Source: Bacteroidales bacterium (GTDB lineage: Bacteria > Bacteroidota > Bacteroidia > Bacteroidales > UBA932). Taken from it: a DNA stretch of 64,000 nt. The notes beneath the pieces are model-generated. The model was not told where the DNA came from. It searched no databases and saw only the letters and a program-made list of their open reading frames with translations. The position numbers and the translations under genes were made by a program. Location: NCBI GenBank assembly GCA_017427885.1, contig JAFRRW010000011.1, positions 124,001 through 188,000 of the forward strand, written 5' to 3'. Shown here piece by piece: positions 7,176 to 16,678 of the stretch (position 1 is the first letter of the stretch; each line of letters begins with the position of its first letter).

Positions 7176-8000
7176 TCATTTCTTATGAGCGAATACCGTC
7201 CTGAGATTAATCATAATGAAACTGCCGACGGCGAAGGGAAGACCGCGGCGGCGGAGGTCATAGGTGAACTTCTGACGGAAGGGCCTTCCCTCGGGACTCC
7301 TGAGGGCCTTGTATCTTTCGGAGATCGAAAGGGAAGCGTCACGCCATTCCGGAAGACCCGGAGTGCTGTCGCAAGTGGCAAGGATTCCGGGGGCAATTAC
7401 CCTGTGGATTCCCTCCTTTCCGGCCCTTACTCCATAGTCCCAGGCCCCGAAGACCTGAGAGAACTCAACGTCCACAGTGCCCAGAGCGTTGAACGCGTGC
7501 CTCGGCACGAGGACGAGGCTGCCGTCGAAAGTCTGGCAGGGAACGGGGATGGTGTCGTCAGGGGGAATGAGTTTCCCGGACCGTGAACGGCCACCGTAAA
7601 CGAGGGTTCCGTCGGCGGAGGCTACGGTACCGGCGATAATGGCCTCGTGGCTGAGGAAGCCGGAGTTCTCCAGAAGGACTCCGAAAGCGCTCTCGGAGAG
7701 GCTTATGGAAGGGACGGTCCAGAGATAGAAGTCGTAATCCCCCTTGGCAGCCTCAAGCCAGGCAAGGCGCAATCCCCTGTTGGGATACTGCCTTCCTTCT
7801 GAACGAACTGTCCGGACATCAGGGAAACGCGATACAACGGCCTCTGAAAGGGTTTCGGAACAAGAATCATCGTTGAGGAAGATATCCACGGAGTACTTCC
7901 CCTCCCCCGCTATCGAATCTGCCTGGCGATAGACACCCGAGATGCACCCGATAGCCTCTTCCACCCCACCGGAAACCGATATGAGGACCGCCACCTTCAC
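7176..8000 (-). CDS. family 2-like glycosyltransferase
   Basis: 274 residues. The N terminus MKVAVLISVSGGVEEAIGCI leads into a GT-A nucleotide-binding fold, with VDIFLNDDSCSE in place of the usual DDxS region and YDFYLWTVPSISL where the DxD motif normally lies. A clear DxD is missing, so donor binding may be altered or the assignment may be to a glycosyltransferase-like relative. No transmembrane helix is predicted apart from a hydrophobic stretch near the C terminus (AVGSFIMINL). It begins 1 bp after lepA. It could act in surface glycan or O-glycan synthesis, but no other glycan genes are adjacent. Confidence 0.7.
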   Translation of the reverse strand: MKVAVLISVSGGVEEAIGCISGVYRQADSIAGEGKYSVDIFLNDDSCSETLSEAVVSRFPDVRTVRSEGRQYPNRGLRLAWLEAAKGDYDFYLWTVPSISLSESAFGVLLENSGFLSHEAIIAGTVASADGTLVYGGRSRSGKLIPPDDTIPVPCQTFDGSLVLVPRHAFNALGTVDVEFSQVFGAWDYGVRAGKEGIHRVIAPGILATCDSTPGLPEWRDASLSISERYKALRSPEGRPFRQKFTYDLRRRGLPFAVGSFIMINLRTVFAHKK

Positions 8001-8001
8001 G

Positions 8002-9789
8002 TCAGTCGAGTTTAAGAACGGCCATAAAAGCGCTCTGAGGCACCTGCACTGTACCTATCTGACGCATACGTTTCTTTCCTTCCTTCTGCTTCTCAAGAAG
8101 TTTGCGCTTGCGCGTGACATCTCCTCCGTAGCATTTTGCGGTGACGTCCTTGCGGACCTGGCGCACGGTTTCCCGGGCTATGATCTTCGCCCCGATGGCA
8201 GCCTGGACCGCTATGTCGAACTGCTGGCGGGGAATGAGTTCCTTCAGTTTCAGGCAGATCTTGCGGCCGAAGTCGTAGGCATGGTCCTCGTGTATGAGGG
8301 TAGACAGGGCGTCGGCCGGTTCTCCATTGAGCAGGATGTCGAGTTTGACGAGCCTGGCGGGGCGGAAACCGATAATATGGTAGTCGAAGGATGCGTAGCC
8401 CTTGGAGATGGACTTCAGCTTGTCATAGAAGTCGAAGACTATCTCGGAAAGAGGCATCTCGTAGGTGAGTTCAACCCTGTCGGCAGTGATATAGTGCTGG
8501 CCCTTGAGGATTCCCCTCTTGTCGAGACAGAGTTTCATGATGGGGCCGAAGAAATCCGACTTGGAGATGATCTGAGCCCTTATCCAGGGTTCTTCAATAT
8601 GGTCGATGACGGTGGGAGACGGAAGGCCGGAGGGATTGTGGACGTCGGTAACCTCCCCCTTTGTGGTGTATACCTTGTACGAAACGTTGGGAACGGTGGT
8701 TATCACGTCCATGTTGAATTCCCGGAAAAGCCTTTCCTGGACAATTTCCAAGTGCAAAAGTCCCAAAAAGCCGCACCTGAAGCCGAAACCCAGGGCAAGG
8801 GACGACTCCGGTTCATAGACGAAGGAGGCGTCGTTGAGCTGGAATTTCTCCAGGGTGGCCCTCAGTTCCTCGAACTTGTCGGCCTGCACCGGATACATTC
8901 CCGCGAAGACCATCGGCTTCACCTCTTCGAAACCGGCAATGGCCTCTGAGCAGGGACGTTCCACGTGGGTGATGGTGTCTCCCACCTTCACCTCCACCGC
9001 CCTCTTGATGCCCGAGATTATATATCCCACGTCCCCGCAGGAAATCTCCTCCCGGGGCTGTAGGTTCAGTTTCAGGACACCGACCTCATCGGCCACATAT
9101 TCCATCCCGGTATTGAAGAATTTCACCTTGTCGCCGCGGCGGATGGAACCGTTGCTAACCTTGAAATAGGCGATGATACCCCTGAACTGGTTGAATACGG
9201 AATCGAAGATGAGGGCCTGCAAGGGGGCGTCGGGATCTCCCTTCGGAGGCGGTATCCTCTCGACGATGGCATCGAGCAGAGGGGCGACGCCCTCGCCGGT
9301 ACGGGCGGAAACCCTGAAGACGTCGGAAGGGTCGCAGCCGAGCAGGTCGCACACCTCGTCGGTAACCACCTCCGGTTGGGCGGAATCCATGTCTATCTTG
9401 TTCAGCACGGGGATTATCTCAAGCCCGTGGTCCACGGCAAGGTAAAGGTTGGAAATGGTCTGGGCCTGAACTCCCTGGGTGGAATCGACCACCAGCAGGG
9501 CCCCTTCGCAGGAGGCTATCGATCGCGAAACTTCATAGGAGAAATCCACGTGACCCGGAGTGTCAATGAGGTTGAGAAGATACTTCTCTCCCCCATGGAC
9601 ATACTCCATCTGGATCGCGTGGCTCTTGATGGTTATACCCTTCTCCCTCTCAAGGTCCATATCGTCCAGGACCTGGTTCTCCATATCCCTGTCACTCAAC
9701 GTGTTGGTGAGCTCAAGGAGTCTGTCGGCCAGGGTGCTTTTCCCGTGATCGATATGGGCTATGATACAGAAGTTCCGGATGTGTCTCAT
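8002..9789 (-). CDS. lepA: translation elongation factor 4 (LepA), GTPase
   Basis: 595 residues, the family's usual length. Ribosome-associated GTPase thought to act on stalled or mistranslocated ribosomes and in initiation. The G1 loop AHIDHGKS is at residues 11-18; DTPGHVDF (G3) and NKIDM (G4) follow. The LepA-specific C-terminal domain ends [19 protein letters not shown]. The ATG at 9789 gives the canonical [19 protein letters not shown] opening; an earlier in-frame ATG adds 24 residues with no family match. It sits 19 bp downstream of a small exported-protein gene and 1 bp upstream of the glycosyltransferase. Confidence 0.97.
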   Translation of the reverse strand: MRHIRNFCIIAHIDHGKSTLADRLLELTNTLSDRDMENQVLDDMDLEREKGITIKSHAIQMEYVHGGEKYLLNLIDTPGHVDFSYEVSRSIASCEGALLVVDSTQGVQAQTISNLYLAVDHGLEIIPVLNKIDMDSAQPEVVTDEVCDLLGCDPSDVFRVSARTGEGVAPLLDAIVERIPPPKGDPDAPLQALIFDSVFNQFRGIIAYFKVSNGSIRRGDKVKFFNTGMEYVADEVGVLKLNLQPREEISCGDVGYIISGIKRAVEVKVGDTITHVERPCSEAIAGFEEVKPMVFAGMYPVQADKFEELRATLEKFQLNDASFVYEPESSLALGFGFRCGFLGLLHLEIVQERLFREFNMDVITTVPNVSYKVYTTKGEVTDVHNPSGLPSPTVIDHIEEPWIRAQIISKSDFFGPIMKLCLDKRGILKGQHYITADRVELTYEMPLSEIVFDFYDKLKSISKGYASFDYHIIGFRPARLVKLDILLNGEPADALSTLIHEDHAYDFGRKICLKLKELIPRQQFDIAVQAAIGAKIIARETVRQVRKDVTAKCYGGDVTRKRKLLEKQKEGKKRMRQIGTVQVPQSAFMAVLKLD

Positions 9790-9808
9790 CTCATCCTTTC
9801 CTCTTCCG

Positions 9809-10192
9809 TCATTCCATTCCCGCCAGGAAATCGGCCAGGGCCTGGAGGGACTCCGGCTCATCCCACTTCGTACGGTTGTCGCGCAGGAAGGAGAAAAGGG
9901 CGCTCTTGTCGATGTCCTTGAGGTTCATCAGGTCCTTTTTGTCCGCAGGGATGAGGTTGCCCTTGACATAAAGGTAATACGTACCTGCAGGCTGCCCCTC
10001 CTCGGCGGAAGACTCTTCGGCAGGCAGGAACAGAACGGCGGTGGACTCGGAAGTGGACACCACCTCGTAGGCGGCCTCCCCGACCTTCAGCGCGTCACCG
10101 GCCTTGACCTCCTTGACGTCCTGGGCTTCAGCGGCCTGGGAAAGGCCTAAGGCGAGTACTGCGGGTACTGCAATCTTCACTATCCTTTTCAT
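9809..10192 (-). CDS. small exported protein of unknown function
   Basis: 127 residues. The signal peptide [20 protein letters not shown] ends at AEAQ, giving a mature acidic protein of about 103 residues. It contains a predicted beta-strand pair ([36 protein letters not shown]) and an alpha-helical tail ([11 protein letters not shown]). No known domain is recognised. It begins 1 bp after the M6 protease stop, so it is surely co-transcribed and may be made with that protease, for example as an inhibitor, chaperone or unrelated envelope factor. That role is speculation; only the export signal and linkage are seen. Confidence 0.7.
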   Translation of the reverse strand: MKRIVKIAVPAVLALGLSQAAEAQDVKEVKAGDALKVGEAAYEVVSTSESTAVLFLPAEESSAEEGQPAGTYYLYVKGNLIPADKKDLMNLKDIDKSALFSFLRDNRTKWDEPESLQALADFLAGME

Positions 10193-10193
10193 A

Positions 10194-12824
10194 TTATTTG
10201 ACTCTTATTATCTGGATTATCTCTTCCTTTGCTCCGTCGGCGAAGGTCACGAGGGCCTTCACTTCGTGGCGGCCGGAAGTAAGTTTCACGGATGAAGCGC
10301 TCTGCTCGGCCCCGTCATAGTACCACACGACGGACTCCGGCTCGTCGATTTCCCCATACTTCAAGGCGAAGTTGAAGGTGGTACCGGCTTTGTAGACGGC
10401 ACCTGAGGAAGGATTGATTATCACTATTATCCGGCCCTCGTCGAAGGAATCCTTGTCCTCAACGAGCCTGACGGCGATGACGGGAGTACCATTATCGTCA
10501 CCAAGCGAAGTCCAGGAACCTGCCGACGTGGAATAGCCGTGGATGAAATAACCGTCACCTTCCGCATCATCCGCACTGGATACCACGATAGGATATCCGT
10601 CGTCGCCGAATTCGACCTGCTTCAGGGCATATCCGATGTAAAGGTCTTCACCGTAAGGGATTACGTAGTTCTCATCTTCTATGTCCGCATAGGACCAGTT
10701 CACGTACTGCCCGTCGAAATAACCGGGAGTGCGGATCGAATAGGTAAGCTGCCTCTCTCCTCCGCTCTCAATGATGGCGTCAACCTCTTCGGCAGCGGTA
10801 CCGAAGAACATGAACGCTATGAACGAAATCTTCATTCCGGCATACCTGGACAGTTCATCCGCAGAGAATTTGATTGCGACGGAAATGTCGTCAGGATGCT
10901 GGTTCCAACCTATAAGGCCCACCGTCTCTCCGAGTGTTCCGTACTTCCCGAGATCCACCTTGATCTCTTCGGCCACGCCGAACAAGGTGGCGTCGATACG
11001 GGTTCTTCCCTTTGTAAGCGTGAATGACTTCTCGAAAGGCTTGTATCCTTCCTTGCTGATGACAAGTTCGAAGTCATTGCCGTCCCCGTCGCCGAGGGTG
11101 ACGGAATAATTGCCGTTGGAGTCAGTCGTGACGTTATGGGCTGCCGCTCTCTGTATAGCTATGGTCGAACGCATCTGTTTGCCGTCACCGCCCTTGGTAT
11201 TGACTGCTGCAGAAGAGGCAGAAGCGACCGACACGGAAATGGTGGCCCCGGAAATGGGATTACCCTTGGAGTCGCAGACGTTACCAAGGACTTTCCTGGC
11301 AGTCTCGTGCTTGAGGGTGAACGAGCTGACACCTCCTGAATAATCTATCGAATAGAGGTTATAGCACGTGGCTTCGCCGGCCCAGTTCTCGGAACGGGGC
11401 CGGGAGAGGTCGGAGAATTCGGTCTTGCCGGAACTGCCAGGGAAGACGACGTCGGAGATAAGGTACGAAGCCTGTTTCGCAGGAACGACCGCGAAGCAGG
11501 GGTGTCCTCCTACGGCATTGATTCCGTTCCAGTTTTCCCAGCGTTTATTTGCCGGTATACCCCCTACACTTTTGGTGGATTTGTCCACGTGATATATCAG
11601 CATTCCGCTCACACCGGAATCATTGCTGCCGTATTTGATGGCAGAATCCCATTTGTTGTCGGCGTTGCGGCATTCATAGAGATAATACTCCCCATCGGTT
11701 CCCGAAGGGGTCTTGTAGGCAACGTTGTTATCAATCGACTGCAGGGTGTAACTGCCGTCCGACTTTATCGTCTTGATGGCGGAAGGGTCCATCCAACCCA
11801 GAAGCACCCTTTCTTCGGCATTCAGGAGGGGCGGAGTCCTGCTGTCGTTGTTGTAGCAGCCGCTGGCCATCAGGGAGAACACTCCCAGACCTTCGTTCTC
11901 TCCTCCGCTTTCTTCGTAGTCTGTGTCATAGAAATCGGGAAGTCCGAGAACGTGGCCAAATTCGTGGCAGAAGGTGCCTATACCGTCCATCTGTCCTCCG
12001 TCCAATCCCTTGAATTCAGGGCCGCAAGCATAAGAATAGATCGTCACGCCATCATATTTCCTCGTATTATTCCCATACAAAGCAGAAGAATGTGGCCAGA
12101 TGGTGTTAGGGTCAGACCCGGAAACAGCCTCGCCGTATCCGGCATAGAAAAAATAGACATTCTCCGCATAGCCGTCGCCGTCATTGTCATAATCCCTGAA
12201 GTTTGCAAGGCCCTGGGAGTGAATGATGTCTATGGCCTCGGCAAGCAGACCGCCGGGATTGACGTCGCTGCCCTGGTCGTTATCGCTCTCGTTCTTTCCG
12301 TAGTCGGCCATATTGCCGGCCACCTTTATCGGGCCTACCACATCCCAGTGGGGATTGAACTGGCCCGATGAATTCTCGTAATAATAATCGAAGACCGAAC
12401 CCGTGGCTCCTCCTGAAGAATAACCTTTCTGGTTCAGCATATTGTCGATTTCCTGGCGGTCGATGGTGAAAGCCAGGTCGCTGAACTCGATTAGTACCAC
12501 GAGGAACTTCTTGTCCCCTTTTGTAAAGGAGGATTCCGTTCCGCTCTTGGTCAGACGCCTCTTGCCATAAGAGGAAGACCCTCCTGACTTCGTGGGTATT
12601 TTCGACGCCGGACGGAAGATTCCGTCGGAACCAGCCACATACCTCATACCGGAGAGGTTGGTGTACCAGTGATGATACTCGTCACCGTGCAGGACGAGGG
12701 TTACGGTTGTGCCGTCCTTCTGCCTTATGGTTCTGGGGGTAGGGTCCGCAGGAAGGGCGTGAAGGCTCCATATCGAAACGGCCGCGAAGGCCAGTACGCT
12801 CAGTATCTTTTTCATAACGGTCAT
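10194..12824 (-). CDS. M6 family secreted metalloprotease
   Basis: 876 residues. A signal peptide (ILSVLAFAAVSIWSLHA) is followed by a Bacteroidales-type pro-region (GTTVTLVLHGDEYHHWYT). The peptidase domain has HEFGHVLGLPD with zinc ligands His287 and His291, and the Met-turn SLMASG. Residues about 510-620 form a carboxypeptidase-regulatory-like beta domain (GNPISGATISV; GNYSVTLGDG), and beta-sandwich sequence follows to the end. It is related to immune-inhibitor-A/PrtV proteases and should cleave extracellular protein. No type IX secretion C-terminal domain is evident. The ATG overlaps the BACON gene stop (ATGA); an ATG at 12815 is an equally good start. The SusC/SusD operon lies just upstream. 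Confidence 0.9.
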   Translation of the reverse strand: MTVMKKILSVLAFAAVSIWSLHALPADPTPRTIRQKDGTTVTLVLHGDEYHHWYTNLSGMRYVAGSDGIFRPASKIPTKSGGSSSYGKRRLTKSGTESSFTKGDKKFLVVLIEFSDLAFTIDRQEIDNMLNQKGYSSGGATGSVFDYYYENSSGQFNPHWDVVGPIKVAGNMADYGKNESDNDQGSDVNPGGLLAEAIDIIHSQGLANFRDYDNDGDGYAENVYFFYAGYGEAVSGSDPNTIWPHSSALYGNNTRKYDGVTIYSYACGPEFKGLDGGQMDGIGTFCHEFGHVLGLPDFYDTDYEESGGENEGLGVFSLMASGCYNNDSRTPPLLNAEERVLLGWMDPSAIKTIKSDGSYTLQSIDNNVAYKTPSGTDGEYYLYECRNADNKWDSAIKYGSNDSGVSGMLIYHVDKSTKSVGGIPANKRWENWNGINAVGGHPCFAVVPAKQASYLISDVVFPGSSGKTEFSDLSRPRSENWAGEATCYNLYSIDYSGGVSSFTLKHETARKVLGNVCDSKGNPISGATISVSVASASSAAVNTKGGDGKQMRSTIAIQRAAAHNVTTDSNGNYSVTLGDGDGNDFELVISKEGYKPFEKSFTLTKGRTRIDATLFGVAEEIKVDLGKYGTLGETVGLIGWNQHPDDISVAIKFSADELSRYAGMKISFIAFMFFGTAAEEVDAIIESGGERQLTYSIRTPGYFDGQYVNWSYADIEDENYVIPYGEDLYIGYALKQVEFGDDGYPIVVSSADDAEGDGYFIHGYSTSAGSWTSLGDDNGTPVIAVRLVEDKDSFDEGRIIVIINPSSGAVYKAGTTFNFALKYGEIDEPESVVWYYDGAEQSASSVKLTSGRHEVKALVTFADGAKEEIIQIIRVK

Positions 12825-13834
12825 TCAGCTATAATGTAACCACGCTTCTCATTGTCCACGAGCCATACTTTGCCTCCGGACACCTTACCGACCCAGGCAA
12901 TGGTCTCGGCATCTGAGCCTATGTTCTTGTCCCAATGATTGTTGAACGTGAAGGAAACCGCATCCCCTTCGGCAAAGGTCTTGGGAAGACCGGCGAACTC
13001 GATGAACTTGTTCCTGGTCGGATCTACGAGGCGGAAACTCCTGAGAGCGGAACTCTTGAGGATGTTGACCTGATGGGCCAGCTCGTCATATATTAAGCCG
13101 CTGCCGTCAGGATAGGCATTGTAAAGGCCATAGACAGCGCCGTCCGCCAAGAAATCCGAGGAGGGAAGACAGGATGTCTGCGAAACGTCAAGATAGACCG
13201 TGCCTCCTCCGAGGTCGATCTTTCCATAGGCCTTCCTGGAATCCGCAGAAAGGTTCAGAGTCTTGGGAGAGAATGTGAGGGTGACGGCGTTGTTTGCAGT
13301 ACCGGAAGTAGGTTCTATGGAAAGCCATTCGTCAACGGCTTTCGTATCGGTAAGCGTTATTTCCCAGTCTACGGGAAAATTGACCGTTATCTTCCCTGGG
13401 GTCATCTCTTCGATTACAATCTCCTGCACGTTCTCCACAAGCGAGGAAAGGGGTTTCTGCCGGATCGTAGCCTGGGTGCTGCTCGAACCGTAAGTCACTA
13501 TGAGCTTATCCTCACGCTCCTCTTCAGTATTGTTGAACTCCAGAGAAACGGTAATCTGCCAGGAGTTGCCAGACACACTCTTCACTTCCTTCACGGTAGC
13601 CCAGGTGCCAATCTGCATCTTGACACCGGGAGTGCCGCCGCAAATCACACTGAAAGTCTTGTCATGCCCTACCACATCCTCTTCCATCGCGGCCTGGGGG
13701 CTCAGTTTTCCGAGGCCTATCTCCTCCGGGGGATTATTGCCGTTCCCGCCGCCCGAAGGCTCCTTGGTATTCCCTCCGCAGGAAACGAGGGCGACTGCGA
13801 CTATGGCCGCAAAGGCCAGTTTGAAAAGTTTCAT
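12821..13834 (-). CDS. BACON-like domain lipoprotein
   Basis: 337-residue lipoprotein, lipobox VALVSC with Cys19, followed by a Gly/Asn/Pro linker typical of surface-exposed lipoproteins. Two Ig-like repeats resemble BACON domains (WATVKEVKSVSGNSWQITVS with TQATIRQKP; VDEWLSIEPTSGTANNAVTL with VYLDVSQTS). A C-terminal module of about 110 residues is unassigned. BACON domains are linked to glycan, mucin or protein binding at the Bacteroidetes cell surface. It overlaps the M6 protease by 4 bp (ATGA), so the two are translationally coupled, and a substrate-binding partner role is plausible. Confidence 0.8.
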   Translation of the reverse strand: MKLFKLAFAAIVAVALVSCGGNTKEPSGGGNGNNPPEEIGLGKLSPQAAMEEDVVGHDKTFSVICGGTPGVKMQIGTWATVKEVKSVSGNSWQITVSLEFNNTEEEREDKLIVTYGSSSTQATIRQKPLSSLVENVQEIVIEEMTPGKITVNFPVDWEITLTDTKAVDEWLSIEPTSGTANNAVTLTFSPKTLNLSADSRKAYGKIDLGGGTVYLDVSQTSCLPSSDFLADGAVYGLYNAYPDGSGLIYDELAHQVNILKSSALRSFRLVDPTRNKFIEFAGLPKTFAEGDAVSFTFNNHWDKNIGSDAETIAWVGKVSGGKVWLVDNEKRGYIIAE

Positions 13835-13860
13835 CTTTCAAATCATTTTAATGCAAGATA

Positions 13861-13891
13861 CAAATATAGCCAAAACCGAGCAAAAACCAAA
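13861..13891 (-). promoter_or_regulatory. promoter of the BACON/M6 protease operon
   Basis: The minus strand has TTTG (13888-13891), a 19-bp spacer and TATATTTG (13861-13868), both matching the Bacteroidetes consensus, 26 bp upstream of the ATG at 13834. Confidence 0.75.
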
Positions 13892-13897
13892 CCAGGG

Positions 13898-13932
13898 CAA
13901 AAACAAACGGGGCCGGCCATATGGCCAGCCCC
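13898..13932 (-). terminator. terminator of the SusC/SusD operon
   Basis: On the minus strand, GGGGCTGGCCAT pairs with ATGGCCGGCCCC (one mismatch) and is followed by GTTTGTTTTT. It lies 25 bp past the last gene of the Sus operon and just before the promoter at 13861-13891. Confidence 0.75.
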
Positions 13933-13957
13933 GAAAGTCTATAAGGAATGACGCTTT

Positions 13958-14476
13958 TTAGTCGTCGTTCTTGAATCCGGTGTAACGGTAACCGTGGACA
14001 TAGAAATCCTCCCAGTATCCTGCTGCGGCATTGCCGTCATCAGAGAACAGGATGTGGAATTCAATATAGTCCACGGGCATTCCGCTAGGAGTCACTGCTC
14101 CGCCCTTGATGATCTTGCCGCCGGTGACGGTGGCGGTGCAATCCTCATATTCGAAGTTTTCGGAATCCGTAGCAAAGAATGTCATTGTGGCAGGATCTAC
14201 GACAATCTTACATTTGAAATTCCAGAACGAATCGTCGCGAAGATCAGACAACATCATCTCGGTAGGGATATCCTTTGCCGTGTTGGACGTAAGGATGATA
14301 AACTGTCCTAACCCGAAAGGATCTTCATAAACGACCTCTCCACCGGCGAAAGCATCACAAGTAACATACCATTGTCCGGACATGTCCACACAGGAAGTCT
14401 CTCCAATTGGATCCTTCTGGCAGGATGCAAGCAGACCGAGTGAAAGGATACTCAATATATAGATTATTCTTTTCAT
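13958..14476 (-). CDS. lipid-binding-hydrolase-like lipoprotein of a Sus operon
   Basis: 172-residue lipoprotein, lipobox LLASC with Cys19. The mature part resembles the small Bacteroidetes lipocalin-like family annotated as putative lipid-binding hydrolase (MSGQWYVTCDAF near the start; GNAAAGYWEDFYVHGYRYTG at the end). No hydrolase catalytic triad is visible, so the family name overstates the evidence. It is the last gene of the SusC/SusD operon, 15 bp after the preceding lipoprotein. Accessory lipoproteins in this position can be stable subunits of SusCD complexes, so a structural or substrate-gripping role at the outer membrane is inferred. Confidence 0.75.
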   Translation of the reverse strand: MKRIIYILSILSLGLLASCQKDPIGETSCVDMSGQWYVTCDAFAGGEVVYEDPFGLGQFIILTSNTAKDIPTEMMLSDLRDDSFWNFKCKIVVDPATMTFFATDSENFEYEDCTATVTGGKIIKGGAVTPSGMPVDYIEFHILFSDDGNAAAGYWEDFYVHGYRYTGFKNDD

Positions 14477-14491
14477 AACTATTCCGATTTT

Positions 14492-15178
14492 TTAAAGTGA
14501 AAAAGGAACCAAGTTAACGTAGACGCCATCGAAATAATAGAGGAACTCGCAGGTATCGAAATCGAAAGAACCGACGAAATTCTCATAATCGAAACTGTTC
14601 ACAAAATACCAGTCTTCCCAATCCAGGATGATCATCGAGCCATCATCATCCAGTGTGAAGTATGTGGTTGCGTGGAAGTTATACGTAGGCTCATAGCCGG
14701 GATATACTCCGGCCCAGTAAAAGCCGCCGCAGAGGTCGTCTATTGCATAGATACCGTCTGCAACCTCGCTGACAACGATTGTAATGCCATTGTAGTCACG
14801 GGATTTGGACGAGTTCCAGCAATGGCCTACATATATGTTTGCGACTCCGCCAGGATTCAATACATACACTTCCCTTGTACGGGGGAAGGAGAACCCGTCG
14901 GGATTAACCGCGCTGTAGGTAACCTGATACACACCGGGATATGATGTATCCACGTTGGACTCGATGGTCACCTGGGAAGTATAATCCTGGCCCATATAAG
15001 TGGCCGTATAGCCGGGCTCCTGATAAGCTCCGCCAAGCAGGGAGACATAGGGATTGTCGCCCAGAAGCTGGATGTCAACATAGTGGGTAACATTGGTGAC
15101 ACCCTCCGTGGTCTTCTTGCAACCAACTGCCAAGAGAGTAAGGGCGACTGAAAGTATTATTATAAGATTCTTTTTCAT
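14492..15178 (-). CDS. Ig-like (DUF5011/DUF5012-type) surface lipoprotein
   Basis: 228-residue lipoprotein, lipobox LAVGC with Cys20. Residues about 35-105 form a DUF5011-type Ig-like domain (GGAYQEPGYTATYMGQDYTS; VDTSYPGVYQVTYSAVNPDG). The C-terminal 110 residues are rich in Tyr, Trp, Phe and Asp (WAGVYPGYEPTYNFHATTYF; ILDWEDWYFVNSFDYENFVG), which suggests an aromatic ligand-binding surface. It starts 12 bp after susD, so it is a component of the same outer-membrane uptake system. The family call is fairly sure; the ligand is unknown. Confidence 0.78.
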   Translation of the reverse strand: MKKNLIIILSVALTLLAVGCKKTTEGVTNVTHYVDIQLLGDNPYVSLLGGAYQEPGYTATYMGQDYTSQVTIESNVDTSYPGVYQVTYSAVNPDGFSFPRTREVYVLNPGGVANIYVGHCWNSSKSRDYNGITIVVSEVADGIYAIDDLCGGFYWAGVYPGYEPTYNFHATTYFTLDDDGSMIILDWEDWYFVNSFDYENFVGSFDFDTCEFLYYFDGVYVNLVPFSL

Positions 15179-15190
15179 AATCTTGAACTT

Positions 15191-16666
15191 TTATTTCGCC
15201 CAGAAAACCTTCGTCGAGTTAGGCACGACGGCAGGGCAGTTTTTGTTGTAGAGCTGAGAAGACTGAGCATAAGGGAAACGCTGAACCAGGGCATTGTCTC
15301 CAATCTGGCTATCCACCTGATAAGGGGTGTACAGATCTCCGGGAGTAAGGACGCTGGCATTCATACTGTCGTTAGAGAAGCTGTATATCTCTTCTGCCTT
15401 GAGGCCTCCGAAAGTCGGATAACCCAGACGGCGCATCTCGCACCAGGCTTCGAAGTTGTTGGTGCCGCTGAGGGCAACCCACTTCTGGATACCGAGGCTC
15501 TTGTCGGTCCCGTCATAAGGCCAGTTTTCGATGACATTACCGGCTCCGCTGGCTCCGGCAGAAGCAAAGGAAGCCTTTATTGCAGCCTCGTAGTAATCCT
15601 TGGCCTTGGCATTATCCTTCGCCACCTTCCTGTAGTACTCGGAAAGGAAGAAATCAATTTCCGACAGAGTGATGAGGTAAACCGGTGAATCATATGTCAT
15701 TGCCGGCCTGGAGAATTTGGCGGCCTTGAAATTATCGGATACGCTCATGTTGTATCCGGAGATGCTTCCCCAATATCCGGAACTCGGCTTACTGAAGAAT
15801 TTATCAAGACGTCCGTCTCCACTCATAGCCCTGAAGAGAGCGACATTGAGAGCGACGTTTGTCTGGGTGGAGCCGAAATAGGAGGCGAACTCTTCCTGAT
15901 AGAAGGGGTTAGCCTTTCCGGAAGCATTCTCGGTGAAGCAGGTCCAGGCGACATCCTTATCAGGGAAGTTTCCTTCATTGACAAGGGCCTGGAGCTGGGA
16001 ATCCACATTGACTACAGCCCTTTCTCTCATAAGGAGCTTGAGCTTGAGAGCGTTGGCGAATTTCACCCAGTTGGTTGCATCCTCACCGGGATAAAGGAGG
16101 TTCGTGGCCACGGAGGGATTCTGGTTAACCTTTGAAAGGGCATCGTCGAGTTCCGCCACAAGTCCTGCATAGACGTCGGCACCCTGATCATATTTGGGAT
16201 TGAGGTTCTCAAGGCCAAGGCCGAATTCTGAATATGCGGCATCACCATAAGCGTCGACGAGGACCTGGAAAGCGAACACCCTGATCACCGTGGCGGCCAG
16301 GTAGGTTCCCCATTTGCCTTCCTCAGCACCCTTGTCGCGGACAATGGTAGCATTGGCAATGGCACCCCTGTTGATATCCACATAGGCGCCGTTGGTGCTA
16401 TTGGCGGCAACCTTGAACTGACTGTAAGTTAGGTAGTTGCTAGTACCGAAATACTGTACGTAATGCTCAGCGAGATAACCGCCGATGATACGGAGCACGT
16501 CGCCGTAGCGGGCACTCAGAGCCATCTCCGCAGCCGGGAAGGTCATGTCGGCAGTAGCCTGGCTCTCGTCCGGGTTGTTGGGAGAATGGTTGATGTCAAG
16601 ATAGTCCTTGCAGGAAGCGAGCGAGAGGACTGTGACTGCGGAAAGGATGTATAATATCTTTTTCAT
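15191..16666 (-). CDS. SusD/RagB-family nutrient-binding lipoprotein
   Basis: 491-residue lipoprotein, lipobox LSLASC with Cys19, then KDYLDINHSPNNPDES, typical of the SusD-like_2 branch. TPR-like helices follow (GTYLAATVIRVFAFQVLVDA; EIDFFLSEYYRKVAKDNAKA), and the C terminus has the usual FP(Y)A..Q..NN-like ending. SusD proteins form the lid over the SusC barrel on the cell surface and capture ligand. The gene is 12 bp downstream of susC, as is standard. The SusD-like_2 branch includes members that handle peptides as well as glycans, so the substrate is open. Length is normal for the branch. Confidence 0.92.
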   Translation of the reverse strand: MKKILYILSAVTVLSLASCKDYLDINHSPNNPDESQATADMTFPAAEMALSARYGDVLRIIGGYLAEHYVQYFGTSNYLTYSQFKVAANSTNGAYVDINRGAIANATIVRDKGAEEGKWGTYLAATVIRVFAFQVLVDAYGDAAYSEFGLGLENLNPKYDQGADVYAGLVAELDDALSKVNQNPSVATNLLYPGEDATNWVKFANALKLKLLMRERAVVNVDSQLQALVNEGNFPDKDVAWTCFTENASGKANPFYQEEFASYFGSTQTNVALNVALFRAMSGDGRLDKFFSKPSSGYWGSISGYNMSVSDNFKAAKFSRPAMTYDSPVYLITLSEIDFFLSEYYRKVAKDNAKAKDYYEAAIKASFASAGASGAGNVIENWPYDGTDKSLGIQKWVALSGTNNFEAWCEMRRLGYPTFGGLKAEEIYSFSNDSMNASVLTPGDLYTPYQVDSQIGDNALVQRFPYAQSSQLYNKNCPAVVPNSTKVFWAK

Positions 16667-16678
16667 ATTGTGTCCTCC

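Noticed and set aside
8002-9789. lepA as a possible translation factor with a novel extension
   Set aside because: The extra upstream ATG adds residues without homology; the protein is standard from 9789.
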